Positions 45,868 through 54,116 are shown, numbered from the stretch's first letter. The stretch is DNA of 64,000 nt from Nonomuraea sediminis (GCF_018531495.1 NZ_JAHDTI010000002.1:1208057-1272056), one strand, 5' to 3'. Program-made: numbers and translations. Notes: generated by a model not told the origin, from the sequence alone.

Positions 45868-47175
45868 GTGTCGACTGCAAGCGCCCCCATCTCTCGGATG
45901 TTGCGGCCTGTTTATCGCCCTTCGGCCAATGGAGAATTCGTCCTCTACGCTGGAGACTTGATCATCTTGGGTGGAGATCAAGGACCAGAAGAGCATGTGC
46001 TAGGTACTCTGCGCCTACGCCTAGATGATGCTGGGGCCAGATTTGATGCGAGTGTGTACGTTGATCGCAAGACCAGGATTCACATGCTCAATCTTCCTGA
46101 GTTTGCGCACGTGAAGCTCCCACCTGGCGCGGATCTAGCTCCTCCAGCTATCGCAGATGTTGCTCCTGGTGGCTTGCCAAACAAAGAGTGGCATTCCATC
46201 TCTATCAGCAGTTTGATCACGGGATCTCCCTCCGCCGTTCGCAGGTTGATCATCCACGTCATGAGTCAACTCACAGAGATTCCTTTCCCTGCCTGCAACA
46301 CGGCCGTCGGAGTCCAAGGTCAACTGGTGTTTGGGCTTCCGAACTGGGACCTTCGCATGGCCCACGTCGAGGATGCTTCCGATTCAGGCCCGTCCTTCGT
46401 TATTGAGGCAGTACCCCAGAGCCCGTCTCCGACCGCGGAGATGATCGAGCTTCTAGAAGATCGGCTCTTCGACCTTCTCGGTCTGATCGCGGGAACCGAG
46501 CCAGGCATCGGTCCTGTAGTCGGCCTGGATGGGTCGGACGAAGTCGTCTGGGTGCATTGGGGTTCTCCCCGAACGGGGCGAGCTAGCTGGCGCTGGTGCC
46601 AGCCCGAGATCGTCGAATCTGCGCTCCCGGCATTGGCTCAGGGGGTATCTCAAATCGATCAGACCCCAACTCTGGAGAAGATCGTCAGCCGCGCAACCAG
46701 GTACGGGATGGCGGCCAACGCCAGTGGCGTGGTCCTGGATGTCAAGATTCCCGTTGCTTGCTCAGGACTCGAACTGCTGGCTTGGGGCGTACTCCAGCAA
46801 CGCCAGTGGCTCGACACGGACTCGTTGGGCAAGCTCAACGCGGGTGCAGCTCTTAGGCTGCTCCTGCAAAGCGCAGGCATTCCTGTCGACTTGCCTACCG
46901 ACTTCACCGCCCTAGCCAAGCGCAACAGGGAGTATCACCATGGGAAGGCAGGCGGCCCAGAGTTGATCTTTGCTGTGCGCAATGATCTCGTACATCCCTC
47001 AAAGAAATCTGCCAAGCTCGAATGGCCGACAGGTGGGGAGCTGTTCGAAGCATGGCGCCTGTCGATGTGGTACCTGGAGCTTGTGATCCTCCAACTGCTG
47101 GACTATCAAGGTGGTCATCTCTCCAGGCTTCCTAGGCGGGCATCCGCCATCGAGCCTGTGCCTTGGGCAGTTTGA
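45868..47175 (+). CDS. HEPN-motif protein, candidate defence gene on the element
   Basis: 435 residues from the GTG at 45868 (alternatives 45844 and 45898). The codon use is visibly less GC-rich than that of neighbouring genes, a sign of transfer. The N-terminal half is predicted beta-rich with no known domain. The C-terminal half is helical (SGLELLAWGVLQQRQWL) and contains RNDLVH at about 371-376, an R-x4-H motif as used by HEPN ribonucleases, preceded by a YHHGK segment. The overall layout, a beta-rich sensor half plus C-terminal HEPN, recalls the single-protein ApeA defence type, but I cannot claim homology. It is the last gene before the right att site, a common cargo position. Confidence 0.7.
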   Translation: MSTASAPISRMLRPVYRPSANGEFVLYAGDLIILGGDQGPEEHVLGTLRLRLDDAGARFDASVYVDRKTRIHMLNLPEFAHVKLPPGADLAPPAIADVAPGGLPNKEWHSISISSLITGSPSAVRRLIIHVMSQLTEIPFPACNTAVGVQGQLVFGLPNWDLRMAHVEDASDSGPSFVIEAVPQSPSPTAEMIELLEDRLFDLLGLIAGTEPGIGPVVGLDGSDEVVWVHWGSPRTGRASWRWCQPEIVESALPALAQGVSQIDQTPTLEKIVSRATRYGMAANASGVVLDVKIPVACSGLELLAWGVLQQRQWLDTDSLGKLNAGAALRLLLQSAGIPVDLPTDFTALAKRNREYHHGKAGGPELIFAVRNDLVHPSKKSAKLEWPTGGELFEAWRLSMWYLELVILQLLDYQGGHLSRLPRRASAIEPVPWAV

Positions 47176-47197
47176 CCCAGCAGAGCTAAGCGCGTAG

Positions 47198-47217
47198 TCA
47201 CGCAGTTAGTCACTCAG
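47198..47217 (+). repeat. TCACGCAGT-NN-GTCACTCA motif, right
   Basis: TCACGCAGTTAGTCACTCAG, 55 bases inside the right att repeat. It mirrors the copy at 40962 near the left end. A third copy is at 38614-38633. Confidence 0.5.
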
Positions 47218-47226
47218 CAGACGAGT

Positions 47227-47257
47227 AAGGCCGCTTCCGATCTTCGGAAGCGGCCTT
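47227..47257. terminator. 14-bp hairpin terminator between the HEPN gene and tRNA-Pro
   Basis: AAGGCCGCTTCCGA-TCT-TCGGAAGCGGCCTT, symmetrical with A/T ends, so it works in both directions: for the HEPN gene and for the tRNA. Confidence 0.75.
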
Positions 47258-47271
47258 CTAGCTGGCGTAAC

Positions 47272-47317
47272 TCTGTCGGGGTGGCGGGATTTGAACCCAC
47301 GACCTCTTCGTCCCGAA
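47272..47317 (-). repeat. att repeat, right end of element
   Basis: 46 bases identical to 40818-40863, forming the 3' half of the intact tRNA-Pro gene. Confidence 0.88.
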
Positions 47318-47349
47318 CGAAGCGCGCTGCCAAGCTGCGCTACACCCCG
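47276..47349 (-). tRNA. tRNA-Pro (anticodon CGG)
   Basis: 74 bases fold as a cloverleaf: acceptor CGGGGTG/CACCCCG with discriminator A, D-arm GCGCAGCTTGGCAGCGC, anticodon stem CTTCG/CGAAG with loop TTCGGGA (anticodon CGG), T-arm GTGGGTTCAAATCCCGC. CCA is not encoded. Its 3' half is the element's att copy. Confidence 0.96.
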
Positions 47350-47413
47350 GTGCACGCCCTACTTGCGCGTGCTTGGGAAAGTCTAGCGGACTCCGGCAGT
47401 GCTTGTGACCGCC

Positions 47414-48307
47414 TCAACGCCTGGGGACAAGGGTCAGCAGGGACGCCTCCGGGTAGCAGGCGAAGCGGACGGGAGCGTAGGGCGAGGTGCCGAGGCCGGC
47501 GGAGACGTGGAGCCAGGCCGAGTCGTGGCGGTTCAGGCCCTTGACGCGGGCGCGGTCGAGGCCGCAGTTGGTGACGAGGGCGCCGTAGAAGGGGATGCAC
47601 AGCTGCCCGCCGTGCGTGTGGCCGGCGAGCAGGAGCTGGTAGCCGTCGGCGGCGAAGCGGGTGAGGTTGCGCGGCTCGGGTGAGTGCATGACGCCCAGGC
47701 GGAGGTCCGCGTCGGCGGGAGCGGGGCCCGCGACGAGGTCGTAGCGGTCGCGGTCGATGTGGGAGTCGTGGATGCCCGCCACCGCGACGTCGAGGTCGCC
47801 GACCTTGACGTGGGCGGTGGTGTTGTTCATGTCGAGCCAGCCCTCGGCCGCCATGCCGGCGCCCAGCTCCTCCCACGGCAGCGTGGGCACGTGCTGACGC
47901 CGGTTGGTCTTGGACGTGCTGTACAGGTAGCGCACCGGGTTCTTGGGCCTGGGCGCGTACAGGTCGTTGGACCCGTACACGAACAGGCCGGGGCGCGACA
48001 GCAGCGGCTCGAGCGCGTGCAGCAGCGAGGGCACGGCGTCGGGGTGCGCGATGGAGTCGCCGGTGTTGACGACCAGGTCGGGCTCGAGCGCGCCGAGCGA
48101 GCGGACCCAGTTGATCAGCATGGTCCTGCGCGGCGTCAGGTGCAGGTCGGACAGGTGGAGGATGCGCACGGGGCGCTGCCCCCTGGCCAGCACGGGCACG
48201 TCGAATCGGCGCAGCCTGAAGGTGTTGCGCTCGATGACGGAGGCGTAGCCCAGCCCGGCCACGCCGAGACCGAGCAGGGACAAAGGCACAGCTACGGCTT
48301 TCCTCAC
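47414..48307 (-). CDS. membrane-anchored metallophosphoesterase
   Basis: 297 residues from the GTG at 48307; the frame extends further but the conserved start is VRKAVAVPLSLLGLGVAGLG, a single membrane anchor. The calcineurin-like motifs follow: LSDLHL, NTGDS, GSND (in place of GNHE), and AGHTHGGQ. Substrate unknown. GSND instead of GNHD/E is a noticeable change of the third motif. Divergent from the GatB/YqeY gene. Confidence 0.9.
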   Translation of the reverse strand: MRKAVAVPLSLLGLGVAGLGYASVIERNTFRLRRFDVPVLARGQRPVRILHLSDLHLTPRRTMLINWVRSLGALEPDLVVNTGDSIAHPDAVPSLLHALEPLLSRPGLFVYGSNDLYAPRPKNPVRYLYSTSKTNRRQHVPTLPWEELGAGMAAEGWLDMNNTTAHVKVGDLDVAVAGIHDSHIDRDRYDLVAGPAPADADLRLGVMHSPEPRNLTRFAADGYQLLLAGHTHGGQLCIPFYGALVTNCGLDRARVKGLNRHDSAWLHVSAGLGTSPYAPVRFACYPEASLLTLVPRR

Positions 48308-48388
48308 GTACTCATGATGCCCGATGACACCCGAGATCCGGCCCGGGTCCGGCACAAGGGGGTCCGGTCAGGCGGCAAGATGGACCGC

Positions 48389-48844
48389 ATGAGCGCATTG
48401 AAGGACAAGCTGAAGGCCGACCTGACGGTCTCGTTGAAGGCCAAGGACGAGGTCCGGCTCCGCACGATCCGCATGGCCCTGGCCGCGATCAACGTGGAGG
48501 AGGTCGCGGGCAAGGCGGCCAGGGAGCTGTCCGACGACGAGGTCGTCAAGGTGCTGACCAAGGAGGCCAAGAAGCGCCGCGAGGCGGCCGAGGCCTTCGG
48601 CAACGCGGGCCGCGCCGAGCAGGCCCAGGCCGAGCTCGACGAGCAGGCCGTCCTCGAGGAGTACCTGCCCGCCCAGCTGTCCGACGAGGAGCTCGGCAAG
48701 CTGGTGGACGAGGCCGTCGCCGAGACGGGCGCCTCGGGCCCGCAGGCCATGGGCCAGGTCATGAAGGCCGTCAACCCCAAGGTCACCGGCCGCGCAGAGG
48801 GCGGCCGCGTCGCCGCCGCCGTCCGCGCGCGCCTCTCGTCCTGA
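48389..48844 (+). CDS. GatB/YqeY-domain protein
   Basis: 151 residues from the ATG at 48389 (MSALKDKLKADLTVSLKAKD); an ATG three codons earlier is possible. VRLRTIRMALAAI and EYLPAQLSDEEL are typical of the YqeY family, which corresponds to the tRNA-binding tail of GatB amidotransferase. It may bind tRNA; the cellular role is unknown. Single-gene unit. Confidence 0.92.
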   Translation: MSALKDKLKADLTVSLKAKDEVRLRTIRMALAAINVEEVAGKAARELSDDEVVKVLTKEAKKRREAAEAFGNAGRAEQAQAELDEQAVLEEYLPAQLSDEELGKLVDEAVAETGASGPQAMGQVMKAVNPKVTGRAEGGRVAAAVRARLSS

Positions 48845-48869
48845 GCCGCCCGCGGGTGGTGGGCGGCAT

Positions 48870-49003
48870 CAGGTAGGGCCGGATGTACGGCATGCCGCCC
48901 CTCCGCGCGCGCCCTCAGGTAGGGCCGGATGTACAGCAAGCCGCCCTACGCGCGCCCTCAGGCAGGGCTGGATGTACGGCAAGCCGCCCCTACGCGCACG
49001 CGC
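48870..49003. repeat. three tandem copies of a ~45-bp GC-rich unit
   Basis: Units begin at 48870, 48916 and 48959, each starting CAGGTAGGGCCGGATGTACG or a one- to three-base variant and ending in a CCGCCC...GCGCGC run. The copies differ at several positions. It lies in the non-coding interval after the YqeY-type gene (48845-49159), where I see no gene. Confidence 0.8.
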
Positions 49004-49116
49004 CGACGCCAGCCGGGCTCTGTCATGGCCGGTCGTGAGGGCTGACGGCTCCTCGCCGTAACGCGCGCTCGCTTGACCGCCTGGGTGGGAAAGCGATGCC
49101 CCGCCGTACGGAAAAG

Positions 49117-49152
49117 CGAAAGGCCTCCGCGTGGAAGCGCGGAGGCCTTTCG
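49117..49152. terminator. 15-bp perfect hairpin, bidirectional terminator
   Basis: CGAAAGGCCTCCGCG and its complement around TGGAAG, eight bases from the stop of the convergent PBP gene. The A/T-flanked ends allow termination in both directions. Confidence 0.85.
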
Positions 49153-49159
49153 CGTCAGG

Positions 49160-51403
49160 TCAGTTGGCCGGGGTGATCGGCGTGGTGCCGCCGCGGCCGT
49201 GGCCGTGACCGTTGTTACCGTTGGGGTCGCCGTTGTTGCCGTTCGGGTCCAGGTTGAACGGGTCGAACGGGTCGGCGTTCGGGTCCTGCGGGTCCTTCTT
49301 CTTCGGCTGCTTGGGCGCGCAGTTGTCGCCGCAGCCGCCGAAGCGTGACCTGTCGACCTCCGTGAAGCTGGCGGGCTCGACGTCCTCCAGCGCCTTGAGC
49401 ATCGCGGCCTTCCAGATCGGGCCGGGGATGGAGGCGCCGAAGACGCTGCCGTAGTAGCGCCCGCCGATGGTGACGCCGCGCAGCGGGTGCTTGTAGGCGC
49501 CGCGCGGGTCGCCGACGCTGACGGCCGAGGACAGGTTCGGCGTGTAGCCGGCGAACCAGGCGGTCATGTACTCGTCGGTGGTCCCGGTCTTGCCGGCGGC
49601 GTCGCGGCCGATGCCGCCCACGCCGCTCATGGTGCCCTTGGTGAACACGCCCTGCAGGATGCCGCTGACGGCGTCGGCGACCTCGGGCTCCAGGACCTCC
49701 GAGCACTTCGGCTTGTACTGGGTCACCTTGCCGTTCCTGTCGGTGACCTCGGTGATGGCCAGCGGCCTGCAGTACTGGCCGCGGGAGGCGAAGACCGCGT
49801 AGGAGTTGGCGACGGTGACGGGGTCGACCTCGTTGATGCCGAGGGTGAAGGTCTCGTACTCGCCGAGCTTCTGCCCGTCGGAGCGGTGGAGTCCGAGGCG
49901 CTTGGCCATCTTGACGACCTTGCACAGCCCGACCTTCTGCTCCAGGCGCATGAAGAAGGCGTTGACCGAGCCCCAGGTGCCGGTCTGCAGCGTCTTGAAG
50001 CCGCCCTCGCTCTCGCTGGAGTTGTTGATCGTGGCCGAGGGGTCGCCGACCCGGTCGCCCTTGCAGTTCCTGAAGTCGCCGTAGCTGCCGGCCTGGTAGG
50101 AGGAGGCGGGGAAGCCGTCGTTGTACTTGTAGCCCTCTTCCAGCGCCGTGGCCAGCGTGTACGCCTTCGCGGTCGAGCCCTGCTGGAAGCCGCCGCCTCC
50201 GCCGTGCGCGGCGTCGGCCACGACGTTGTAGCTGATCTCGTTGTCCTTCTTGTCGCGCCCGAAGGGACGCGAGGCCGCCATCGCCTTGATCTCACCGGTG
50301 CCGGGCACGATCATCGCCTGCGAGGCGACCTGCTTGTCGGACTTGAAGACGTACTTCTTGATCGCCTTCTCGGCCGCCTCCTGCATCTTCGGGTCGATCG
50401 TCGTCTTGATCGTCAGACCGCCGCGCTGCAGCAGGCGTAGCCGCTCCTTGGGCGTCTTGCCGAAGTCGTCGTTGTTGAGGATGTCGTTCTGGACGTAGAG
50501 GCAGAAGTAGGGGTACTTGCTGGCCTCGCACCCGCCGGCCACCTTGACGTCCTTGAACCCCAGCGGCTTGGCCTTGGCCGCCGCGGCGTCCTGCGGCGTG
50601 ATCTTGCCGAGCTGGGCCATCCTGTCCAGCACGACGTTGCGCCTGGCCAGCAGCAGCGCCCTGGACTGCTTGCTGACGTTGGGGTCGGTCCTGTTGGGGT
50701 TCTGTACGGCTCCCGCCAGCGTGGCCGCCTGGGCCAGGTCCAGGTCGGCGGCCGACTTGCCGAAGAAGCGTTTGGCCGCGGCCTGGACGCCGTGCGCGCC
50801 GGCGCCGAAGTAGGCGATGTTGAAGTACTTCTCCAGGATCTGGTCCTTGGAGTACTTCTTGTCGATCGCCATGGCGTAGCGCAGCTCGTTGAGCTTGCGG
50901 GAGAGCGTGGGGGCGATGGCCGCCGCCTGCTCCTCCGGGGTCTCGGCCGCGTTGAGCAGCACCTGCTTGACGTACTGCTGGGTGATCGAGGAACCACCCT
51001 GGACCACGCCGCCGCCGGTGAAGTTCTTCAGCAGGGCGCGAGCCGTACCCTCGACATCGATCGGGCCGTGCTGGTAGTAACGGAAGTCCTCGATCGAGAT
51101 CAGCGCCGTGCGCATGATCGGGGCGACTTTGTCCAGCGTCACCGACTGGCGGTTCTCGTAGTAGAACTCGGCGATCTTCTTGCCGCCGGCGTCGACCAAT
51201 TTGGTGCGCTCGGGCAGCGGAGGCTCGTTGAGGTCCTCGGGCTTGAGATTGAGTTCCTGCATGCCCGACTTGGCCGCCACTCCGGCGCCGCCAACGGCAG
51301 GCAGGGCAATGGCCGCAGTCAGGACGCCCGCGGCCGCGCCGGCGGCGATGAGCCGCACGACGTTCAAGACGGGGGAGGAACGATCTTTGCCCTGAGCTTG
51401 CAC
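49160..51403 (-). CDS. bifunctional penicillin-binding protein (GT51 + transpeptidase)
   Basis: 747 residues from the GTG at 51403 (VQAQGKDRSSPVLN). A short cytoplasmic start and one membrane anchor (RLIAAGAAAGVLTAAIALP) precede the GT51 glycosyltransferase with EDFRYYQHGPID (catalytic Glu) and QGGSSITQQYVKQ. The transpeptidase has STAK, SVN and KTGT. The C-terminal tail is low-complexity (repeated DPNGNNGD, Gly/Asn/Pro). It polymerises and crosslinks peptidoglycan outside the membrane. It is divergent from wblA, matching the order recalled from Streptomyces. Confidence 0.93.
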   Translation of the reverse strand: MQAQGKDRSSPVLNVVRLIAAGAAAGVLTAAIALPAVGGAGVAAKSGMQELNLKPEDLNEPPLPERTKLVDAGGKKIAEFYYENRQSVTLDKVAPIMRTALISIEDFRYYQHGPIDVEGTARALLKNFTGGGVVQGGSSITQQYVKQVLLNAAETPEEQAAAIAPTLSRKLNELRYAMAIDKKYSKDQILEKYFNIAYFGAGAHGVQAAAKRFFGKSAADLDLAQAATLAGAVQNPNRTDPNVSKQSRALLLARRNVVLDRMAQLGKITPQDAAAAKAKPLGFKDVKVAGGCEASKYPYFCLYVQNDILNNDDFGKTPKERLRLLQRGGLTIKTTIDPKMQEAAEKAIKKYVFKSDKQVASQAMIVPGTGEIKAMAASRPFGRDKKDNEISYNVVADAAHGGGGGFQQGSTAKAYTLATALEEGYKYNDGFPASSYQAGSYGDFRNCKGDRVGDPSATINNSSESEGGFKTLQTGTWGSVNAFFMRLEQKVGLCKVVKMAKRLGLHRSDGQKLGEYETFTLGINEVDPVTVANSYAVFASRGQYCRPLAITEVTDRNGKVTQYKPKCSEVLEPEVADAVSGILQGVFTKGTMSGVGGIGRDAAGKTGTTDEYMTAWFAGYTPNLSSAVSVGDPRGAYKHPLRGVTIGGRYYGSVFGASIPGPIWKAAMLKALEDVEPASFTEVDRSRFGGCGDNCAPKQPKKKDPQDPNADPFDPFNLDPNGNNGDPNGNNGHGHGRGGTTPITPAN

Positions 51404-51646
51404 AGACCCTAGGGTACGCGGAAAGAGTGGTGTTATCGGTAACCGAACCCCATTTCGCCTTGACTGACGGGGGTGACTAGTCATTCCCGGTCAACACTGG
51501 GGCGAGAAATTGGTCCTCTGGGGTCTGTCGGCCCGAACGTGTAGTTGCGTACGTTCTCCTCTGCGGCAACTGAATACGGAGGCTCGGCGCCCGCGCCCGT
51601 CGGCCCCAAATGACGACTGACCACCTAAGGGGAGTGGGGTCGAAAA

Positions 51647-51943
51647 ATGTGGATCACGGATTGGACCTCCCGTGCCGCCTGTCGAGGTGCGGACCCGGAC
51701 GCTCTGTTCGTCCAGGGCGCCGCACAGAACAGGGCGAAGCTGATCTGCCGAGGATGCCCGGTCCGTACCGAATGCCTCGCTGATGCGTTGGACAACCGCA
51801 TCGAGTTCGGGGTGTGGGGCGGTATGACGGAACGGGAGCGACGGGCCCTGCTGAGGCGGCGGCCTGACGTGGACTCGTGGCGTGAGCTGCTCGAGTCCGC
51901 CAAGGAAGAGTACGAACGGACCAACGAGCTGATCGCGGGCTGA
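51647..51943 (+). CDS. wblA: WhiB-family iron-sulfur regulator, WblA-like
   Basis: 98 residues. The four iron-sulfur Cys are C12, C34, C37 and C43 (C...CxxC...C), followed by the GVWGG turn at 55-59 and a basic RERRALLRRR tail. WhiB-like proteins carry a 4Fe-4S cluster and bind the principal sigma factor. The assignment to WblA rests on the neighbours (PBP on one side, two ArsA-like ATPases on the other), as in Streptomyces. WblA controls the switch to sporulation and antibiotic production in that genus. Confidence 0.9.
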   Translation: MWITDWTSRAACRGADPDALFVQGAAQNRAKLICRGCPVRTECLADALDNRIEFGVWGGMTERERRALLRRRPDVDSWRELLESAKEEYERTNELIAG

Positions 51944-51952
51944 CCAGCCTGG

Positions 51953-51988
51953 AAAACGCGGCCGGGGAGAGCACCCCGGCCGCGTTTT
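51953..51988. terminator. 15-bp perfect hairpin after wblA
   Basis: AAAACGCGGCCGGGG-AGAGCA-complement, ending in TTTT, a strong intrinsic terminator. It overlaps the last base of the convergent ATPase stop codon. Confidence 0.9.
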
Positions 51989-53118
51989 CATGCTCCGGCG
52001 GCCAGCAGGTCGCCGATCTCGCGCAGCCCCTCCAGGTCGTGCACGTCGCCCGGCATCGCCTTGACCTGGGCGACCGGCACGGTGGGGTGGGCGGAGACGA
52101 AGTGCTCCTGCTCGCGTGACTCCCGCGCCGCCAGTTGCATCCGGCCGGTGTGCAGGCGCAGCACGGCCGAGGTGAGCTCGTGCTCGCCGCGCGACTCCAG
52201 GTCCTCGGCGGCCGCTGCGCTGCGGGCCGCCGACAGTTTGGTCGCGGGTGACAGGTGCACCCGGTTGACCACCAGGCCGGCCAGCGGCATGCGCTCCTCG
52301 GCCAGGCGCTCGACGAAGTAGGACGCCTCACGCATCGCGTCCCGCTCGGGCGCCGCGACCACCACGAACGCCGTGCCCGGCGCCTGCAGCAGCTTGTAGG
52401 TCATCTCGGCGCGCTGCCTGAACCCACCGAAGACCGCGTCGAGCGCGGAGACGAACGTCTGCAGGTCCTTGATGACCTGGGCGCCGAGCAGCTTGGTCAT
52501 GGCGCCGGCCACCAGTCCGAAACCCACGTTCAGTAACTTGAACGCGCTGCGTCCCCCGGCCTTGGCCGGGGCGGTCAGCAGGCGGATGAAGCGCCCGTCC
52601 AGGAAGCGGCCGAGCCGCTCGGGCGCGTCGAGGAAGTCCAGCGCCGAGCGGGAGGGTGGGGTGTCGACGATGATCAGGTCCCACTCGTCGGAGCGGCGCA
52701 GCTGGCCCAGCTTCTCCATGGCCATGTACTCCTGCGTGCCCGCGAAGCTGGACGACAGCGACTGGTAGAAGGGGTTCGACAGGATCTGCCTGGCCCGCTC
52801 GGGGTCGGCGTGGGCCTCGATGATCTCGTCGAAGGTCCGCTTCATGTCGAGCATCATGGCGAACAGCTGCCCGCCGTTCTCGCTCTCCACGACCAGGCGC
52901 GGGGTGTTGTCGAGCTCTGTCAGCCCCATCGACTGCGCCAGGCGCCGCGCGGGGTCGACGGTCAGCACGACCGCGCACCTGCCGCGCTCGGCGGCGCGCA
53001 GGCCCAGCGCGGCCGCCGTGGTGGTCTTGCCGACGCCGCCGGCGCCGCAGCAGACCACGATCCGGGTGCCCTTGTCGTCCAGGATCGCGTCGATGTCGAG
53101 GACCGGGGGCTTCTTCAC
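51988..53118 (-). CDS. ArsA-family ATPase, subunit 1
   Basis: 376 residues. The deviant P-loop is CGAGGVGKTTTAAALGL near residue 20, with TVDPARRLAQSMG and IIVDTPPSRSALDFLDAP as switch regions. It resembles the ArsA/GET3 family but lacks an ArsA-type metal site. It is co-transcribed with the next ArsA-like gene (ATGA overlap) and probably forms a heterodimer; the cargo is not known. Confidence 0.9.
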   Translation of the reverse strand: MKKPPVLDIDAILDDKGTRIVVCCGAGGVGKTTTAAALGLRAAERGRCAVVLTVDPARRLAQSMGLTELDNTPRLVVESENGGQLFAMMLDMKRTFDEIIEAHADPERARQILSNPFYQSLSSSFAGTQEYMAMEKLGQLRRSDEWDLIIVDTPPSRSALDFLDAPERLGRFLDGRFIRLLTAPAKAGGRSAFKLLNVGFGLVAGAMTKLLGAQVIKDLQTFVSALDAVFGGFRQRAEMTYKLLQAPGTAFVVVAAPERDAMREASYFVERLAEERMPLAGLVVNRVHLSPATKLSAARSAAAAEDLESRGEHELTSAVLRLHTGRMQLAARESREQEHFVSAHPTVPVAQVKAMPGDVHDLEGLREIGDLLAAGA

Positions 53119-54116
53119 GCTGCTCCTTGGGTGCGCATGCTCTCGGCCAGCTCGTACAGCCCGGCCAGGTCGACCCCGTCGGCCAGCAGCTGCAGGTCGT
53201 AGCTCGGCAGGTTCGCCGTGGTCAGCGACCGGCGCTCGTCCTGCTCGAGCTCTGTACGGCGGGCGTGCTCGGCGACCTCCGCCGACAGGGCCTCGGCGAT
53301 GGCCGTCGCGTCGTGGCCGTCGGCCAGGCCCGCCGCCTTGAGCCCGAGGGCGAGCTCCCCGACGTCGAATCGGCCTTTGACAGCCGTGTCAAGAGCAGAT
53401 TGAGGAAGCAGTGAATCGCGCACCATATTGATGAATATCCCGCCGGGCGGCAGCCCCGCCGAACGCAATTCGGTGAGCCCGTCGAGCGTCTCCTGGACGG
53501 GCATCTCTTCGAGCAGCGTGACGAAGTGCACGGCCGTTTCCGGGGATTTCACGACCTTGCTGACCAGGTCGGAGTGGTTCTTGATCGGGCCCACCTTCGC
53601 CAGCCCCGCCACCTCCTGGGTGACGTTGAGGAAACGCGTGATGCGGCCCGTCGGCGGCGCGTCGAGCACCACGGCGTCGTAGACGCGCTTGCCGTTCTTG
53701 GCGCGCCTGCGCACGGCCTCGGTGGTCTTGCCGGTGACCAGCACGTCGCGGAATCCGGGCGCGACGGTGGTGGCGAAGTCGACGATGCCCATCTTGGTCA
53801 GCGCGCGGCCCGCGCGGCGCATGCCGTAGAACATCTCCATGTACTCGAGCATGGCCTCTTCGGGATCGACGGCCAGCGCGTAGACGTCGCCGCCAGAAGG
53901 GGCCACCGCGATCTTGCGCTCCTCGTAGGGGAGTGGTGGCAGGTCGAAGATCTGGGCGATGCCCTGCCTGCCCTCGACCTCCACGAGCAGTACCTTGCGG
54001 CCACCGGACGCCAGGGCCAGGGCGAGTGCTGCGGCGACGGTGGTCTTGCCGGTGCCGCCCTTGCCGGTGACGACGTGCAGCCGCACGCCGTCCCAATCCG
54101 TGTCGCGGGACTCCAC
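53115..54116 (-). CDS. ArsA-family ATPase, subunit 2
   Basis: 333 residues. P-loop VTGKGGTGKTTVAAALALAL, VEGRQGIAQIF and AVVLDAPPTGRITRFLNVT are the nucleotide switch segments. It is the first gene of the two-gene unit. Pairs of this kind lie beside wblA in many actinomycetes. Confidence 0.9.
   Translation of the reverse strand: MESRDTDWDGVRLHVVTGKGGTGKTTVAAALALALASGGRKVLLVEVEGRQGIAQIFDLPPLPYEERKIAVAPSGGDVYALAVDPEEAMLEYMEMFYGMRRAGRALTKMGIVDFATTVAPGFRDVLVTGKTTEAVRRRAKNGKRVYDAVVLDAPPTGRITRFLNVTQEVAGLAKVGPIKNHSDLVSKVVKSPETAVHFVTLLEEMPVQETLDGLTELRSAGLPPGGIFINMVRDSLLPQSALDTAVKGRFDVGELALGLKAAGLADGHDATAIAEALSAEVAEHARRTELEQDERRSLTTANLPSYDLQLLADGVDLAGLYELAESMRTQGAA

Larger units (their letters stand above)
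40864..47317. mobile_element. degenerate integrated element at tRNA-Pro(CGG), pSAM2-like family
   Basis: About 6.45 kb between 46-bp direct repeats of the tRNA-Pro 3' half. The intact tRNA at the right carries the element's copy, as expected after integration. It encodes a LysR regulator, a secreted protein, a Cys-rich protein, a GntR regulator, the C-terminal part of a tyrosine integrase, and a HEPN-motif protein. No rep, xis or FtsK-type transfer gene remains. From established knowledge, pSAM2 and related actinomycete integrative elements use tRNA-Pro and carry GntR (KorSA-type) regulators; the assignment to that group is inference. The truncated integrase means that it cannot excise by itself. 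Confidence 0.8.

Noticed and set aside
48870..49003. Possible CRISPR array
   Set aside because: Only three units, no spacer-repeat alternation, and the units touch each other directly; no cas genes are present.
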